The notes beneath the pieces were generated by a model, which saw only the letters and a program-made list of their open reading frames with translations, was not told where the DNA came from and ran no database searches. Shown in pieces: positions 5,325 to 6,294 of a DNA stretch of 6,294 nucleotides. Position numbers and translations under genes: made by a program. The stretch lies in contig CADBSP010000120.1 of assembly GCA_902797405.1 (NCBI GenBank), forward strand, positions 1-6,294, in the 5' to 3' direction. The DNA is from an uncultured Eubacteriales bacterium. Lineage in GTDB: Bacteria > Bacillota > Clostridia > Peptostreptococcales > Anaerovoracaceae. Within the stretch, counting starts at the first letter, position 1, and each line of letters opens with the position of its first letter.

Positions 5325-6293
5325 ATGAAAAAGGTATTAATAATAGTCTCCGTCTTAATAACAATAATGCTGTTCGCGATCGGCTGTGGGTCCAAGATTG
5401 ATTCACAGCCACCTGCGGACCAAAAGGAAGAGCAAACAGAAGAAGCTCCTTCTGAAACCGGAGACAAAAAAGATACAGAAACTACAGAAGAAAAACAGGA
5501 AGAGAAGACTGAAGAAAGTTCTGCCCTGGCATCCAAAGATGATATGGTAGAGGTAGAGGAAGTGGTAGAGGATTGGATGGTTCCAATCTACGCTTCAAGC
5601 CTAAATGACGGCACCTATCCTATTACTGTAGCCAGCAGTTCCAGTATGTTTAAGATTGAAAAGGCTGAGCTAACCGTTTCCGATGGTGAGATGACAGCAG
5701 TCATGACTATGGGAGGAAAGGGTTACAGATATCTCTATATGGGAACCGGGGAAGAGGCAATTAATGCTGATGAATCCGAATACATTCCATATGTGGAGGA
5801 CTCGGAGGGAGCACATACTTATACGGTTCCGGTTGAAGCATTGGATCAAGGGGTAGATTGTACTGCATTCTCAAACAAAAAAGAAAAATGGTATGATAGA
5901 TCCCTGGCATTTAGAAGCGATTCCCTTCCACTAAATGCTTTTAAAGATGAGCTGGTAATTACTCCTGATAAACTTGCTTTGGATAATGGAGAATATACGG
6001 TAGATGTTCTCTTAAACGGGGGAACAGGAAGAACGACCGTGGATTCTCCAACCAAGATAGTCTTTGATGGTGAAACCTGCCTAGCTACCATAGCTTTTAG
6101 TAGCCCTCATTATGATTATATGATTGTTGATGGGGAGAAATATTTGCCTATTAATACCGAAGGTAATTCGACATTTGAAATACCGGTAAGTGTTTTTGAT
6201 AGACCTATGCAGATTATTGCTGATACGGTCGCTATGAGTGAGCCTCACGAGATTACGTATGTGCTGATTTTTGATTCTTCGTCGATTAGGTAA
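5325..6293 (+). CDS. Lipoprotein with two tandem beta-rich modules, function unknown
   Basis: The 322-residue product begins with a lipoprotein signal (lipobox FAIGC, Cys21) and a Glu/Thr/Lys-rich spacer to about residue 65. It is expected to be tethered to the outer face of the membrane. Two mutually similar modules follow, about 92-201 and 217-320. Both begin (D/N)G-x-Y followed by an alternating hydrophobic strand. Both then show a V-x-DGE strand with T-A, a Y-x-YM stretch (YLYM 136-139, YDYM 263-266), a T-(Y/F)-x-x-PV strand and an F-x-S-x-S end. The layout recalls small beta-sandwich ligand-binding domains such as NEAT heme-binding domains, but the YxxxY heme motif is absent, so this is only a comparison. 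It lies 66 bases after the chelatase gene and probably shares its riboswitch. The ribosome site is weak (AGG at 5315-5317). The gene is complete, with its stop one base before the window end. Confidence 0.85.
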   Translation: MKKVLIIVSVLITIMLFAIGCGSKIDSQPPADQKEEQTEEAPSETGDKKDTETTEEKQEEKTEESSALASKDDMVEVEEVVEDWMVPIYASSLNDGTYPITVASSSSMFKIEKAELTVSDGEMTAVMTMGGKGYRYLYMGTGEEAINADESEYIPYVEDSEGAHTYTVPVEALDQGVDCTAFSNKKEKWYDRSLAFRSDSLPLNAFKDELVITPDKLALDNGEYTVDVLLNGGTGRTTVDSPTKIVFDGETCLATIAFSSPHYDYMIVDGEKYLPINTEGNSTFEIPVSVFDRPMQIIADTVAMSEPHEITYVLIFDSSSIR

Positions 6294-6294
6294 A

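Noticed and set aside
5270..5536. An 88-codon minus-strand frame at the start of the second lipoprotein gene.
   Set aside because: It is antisense to the signal and Glu/Thr-rich spacer; its Ser-rich translation is the complement of those codons.

Overview
The window looks like a chromosomal piece of a Gram-positive anaerobe of the Clostridia (Firmicutes). The support is indirect: AT-leaning DNA, strong AGGAGG-type ribosome sites, two lipoproteins with short Gram-positive-style signal peptides and charged spacers, a Bacillus YuxL-like S9 peptidase, and a cobalamin riboswitch that appears to act through an intrinsic terminator. No rRNA, tRNA, mobile element or CRISPR array was seen, so placement below class is not possible from this sequence.

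Left part (1-2324): a complete S9-family serine peptidase (prolyl oligopeptidase / acylaminoacyl-peptidase type) is encoded on the minus strand. Its catalytic triad is intact and no export signal is seen. It is divergent from the next gene across a 233-base spacer. The spacer holds a good forward extended -10 promoter, a weak candidate reverse promoter, and an imperfect direct repeat in the forward leader.

Middle (2325-3755): a protein with about six N-terminal membrane helices followed by a domain like the catalytic domain of 2-oxoacid dehydrogenase E2 acyltransferases. The His of the classical HxxxDG active-site motif is replaced by Glu, so its chemistry is unclear.

Right part (3756-6294): a self-contained regulatory and coding unit. 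An extended -10 promoter is followed by a cobalamin (B12) riboswitch aptamer, an intrinsic terminator and then two genes on the same strand. The first encodes a CbiK-like cobaltochelatase domain carried on a lipoprotein signal and acidic spacer, so the chelatase is predicted to sit outside the membrane. The second encodes a lipoprotein with the same architecture (signal, Cys, charged spacer) and two tandem, mutually similar beta-rich modules of unknown function. No convincing terminator separates them, so both are probably shut off by cobalamin. The likely theme is surface handling of cobalt, corrinoid or another metal-tetrapyrrole when B12 is scarce. The substrate and the direction of the reaction (insertion or removal of metal) cannot be read from the sequence. 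The window ends one base after the second lipoprotein's stop codon, so any transporter genes that might follow are out of view.
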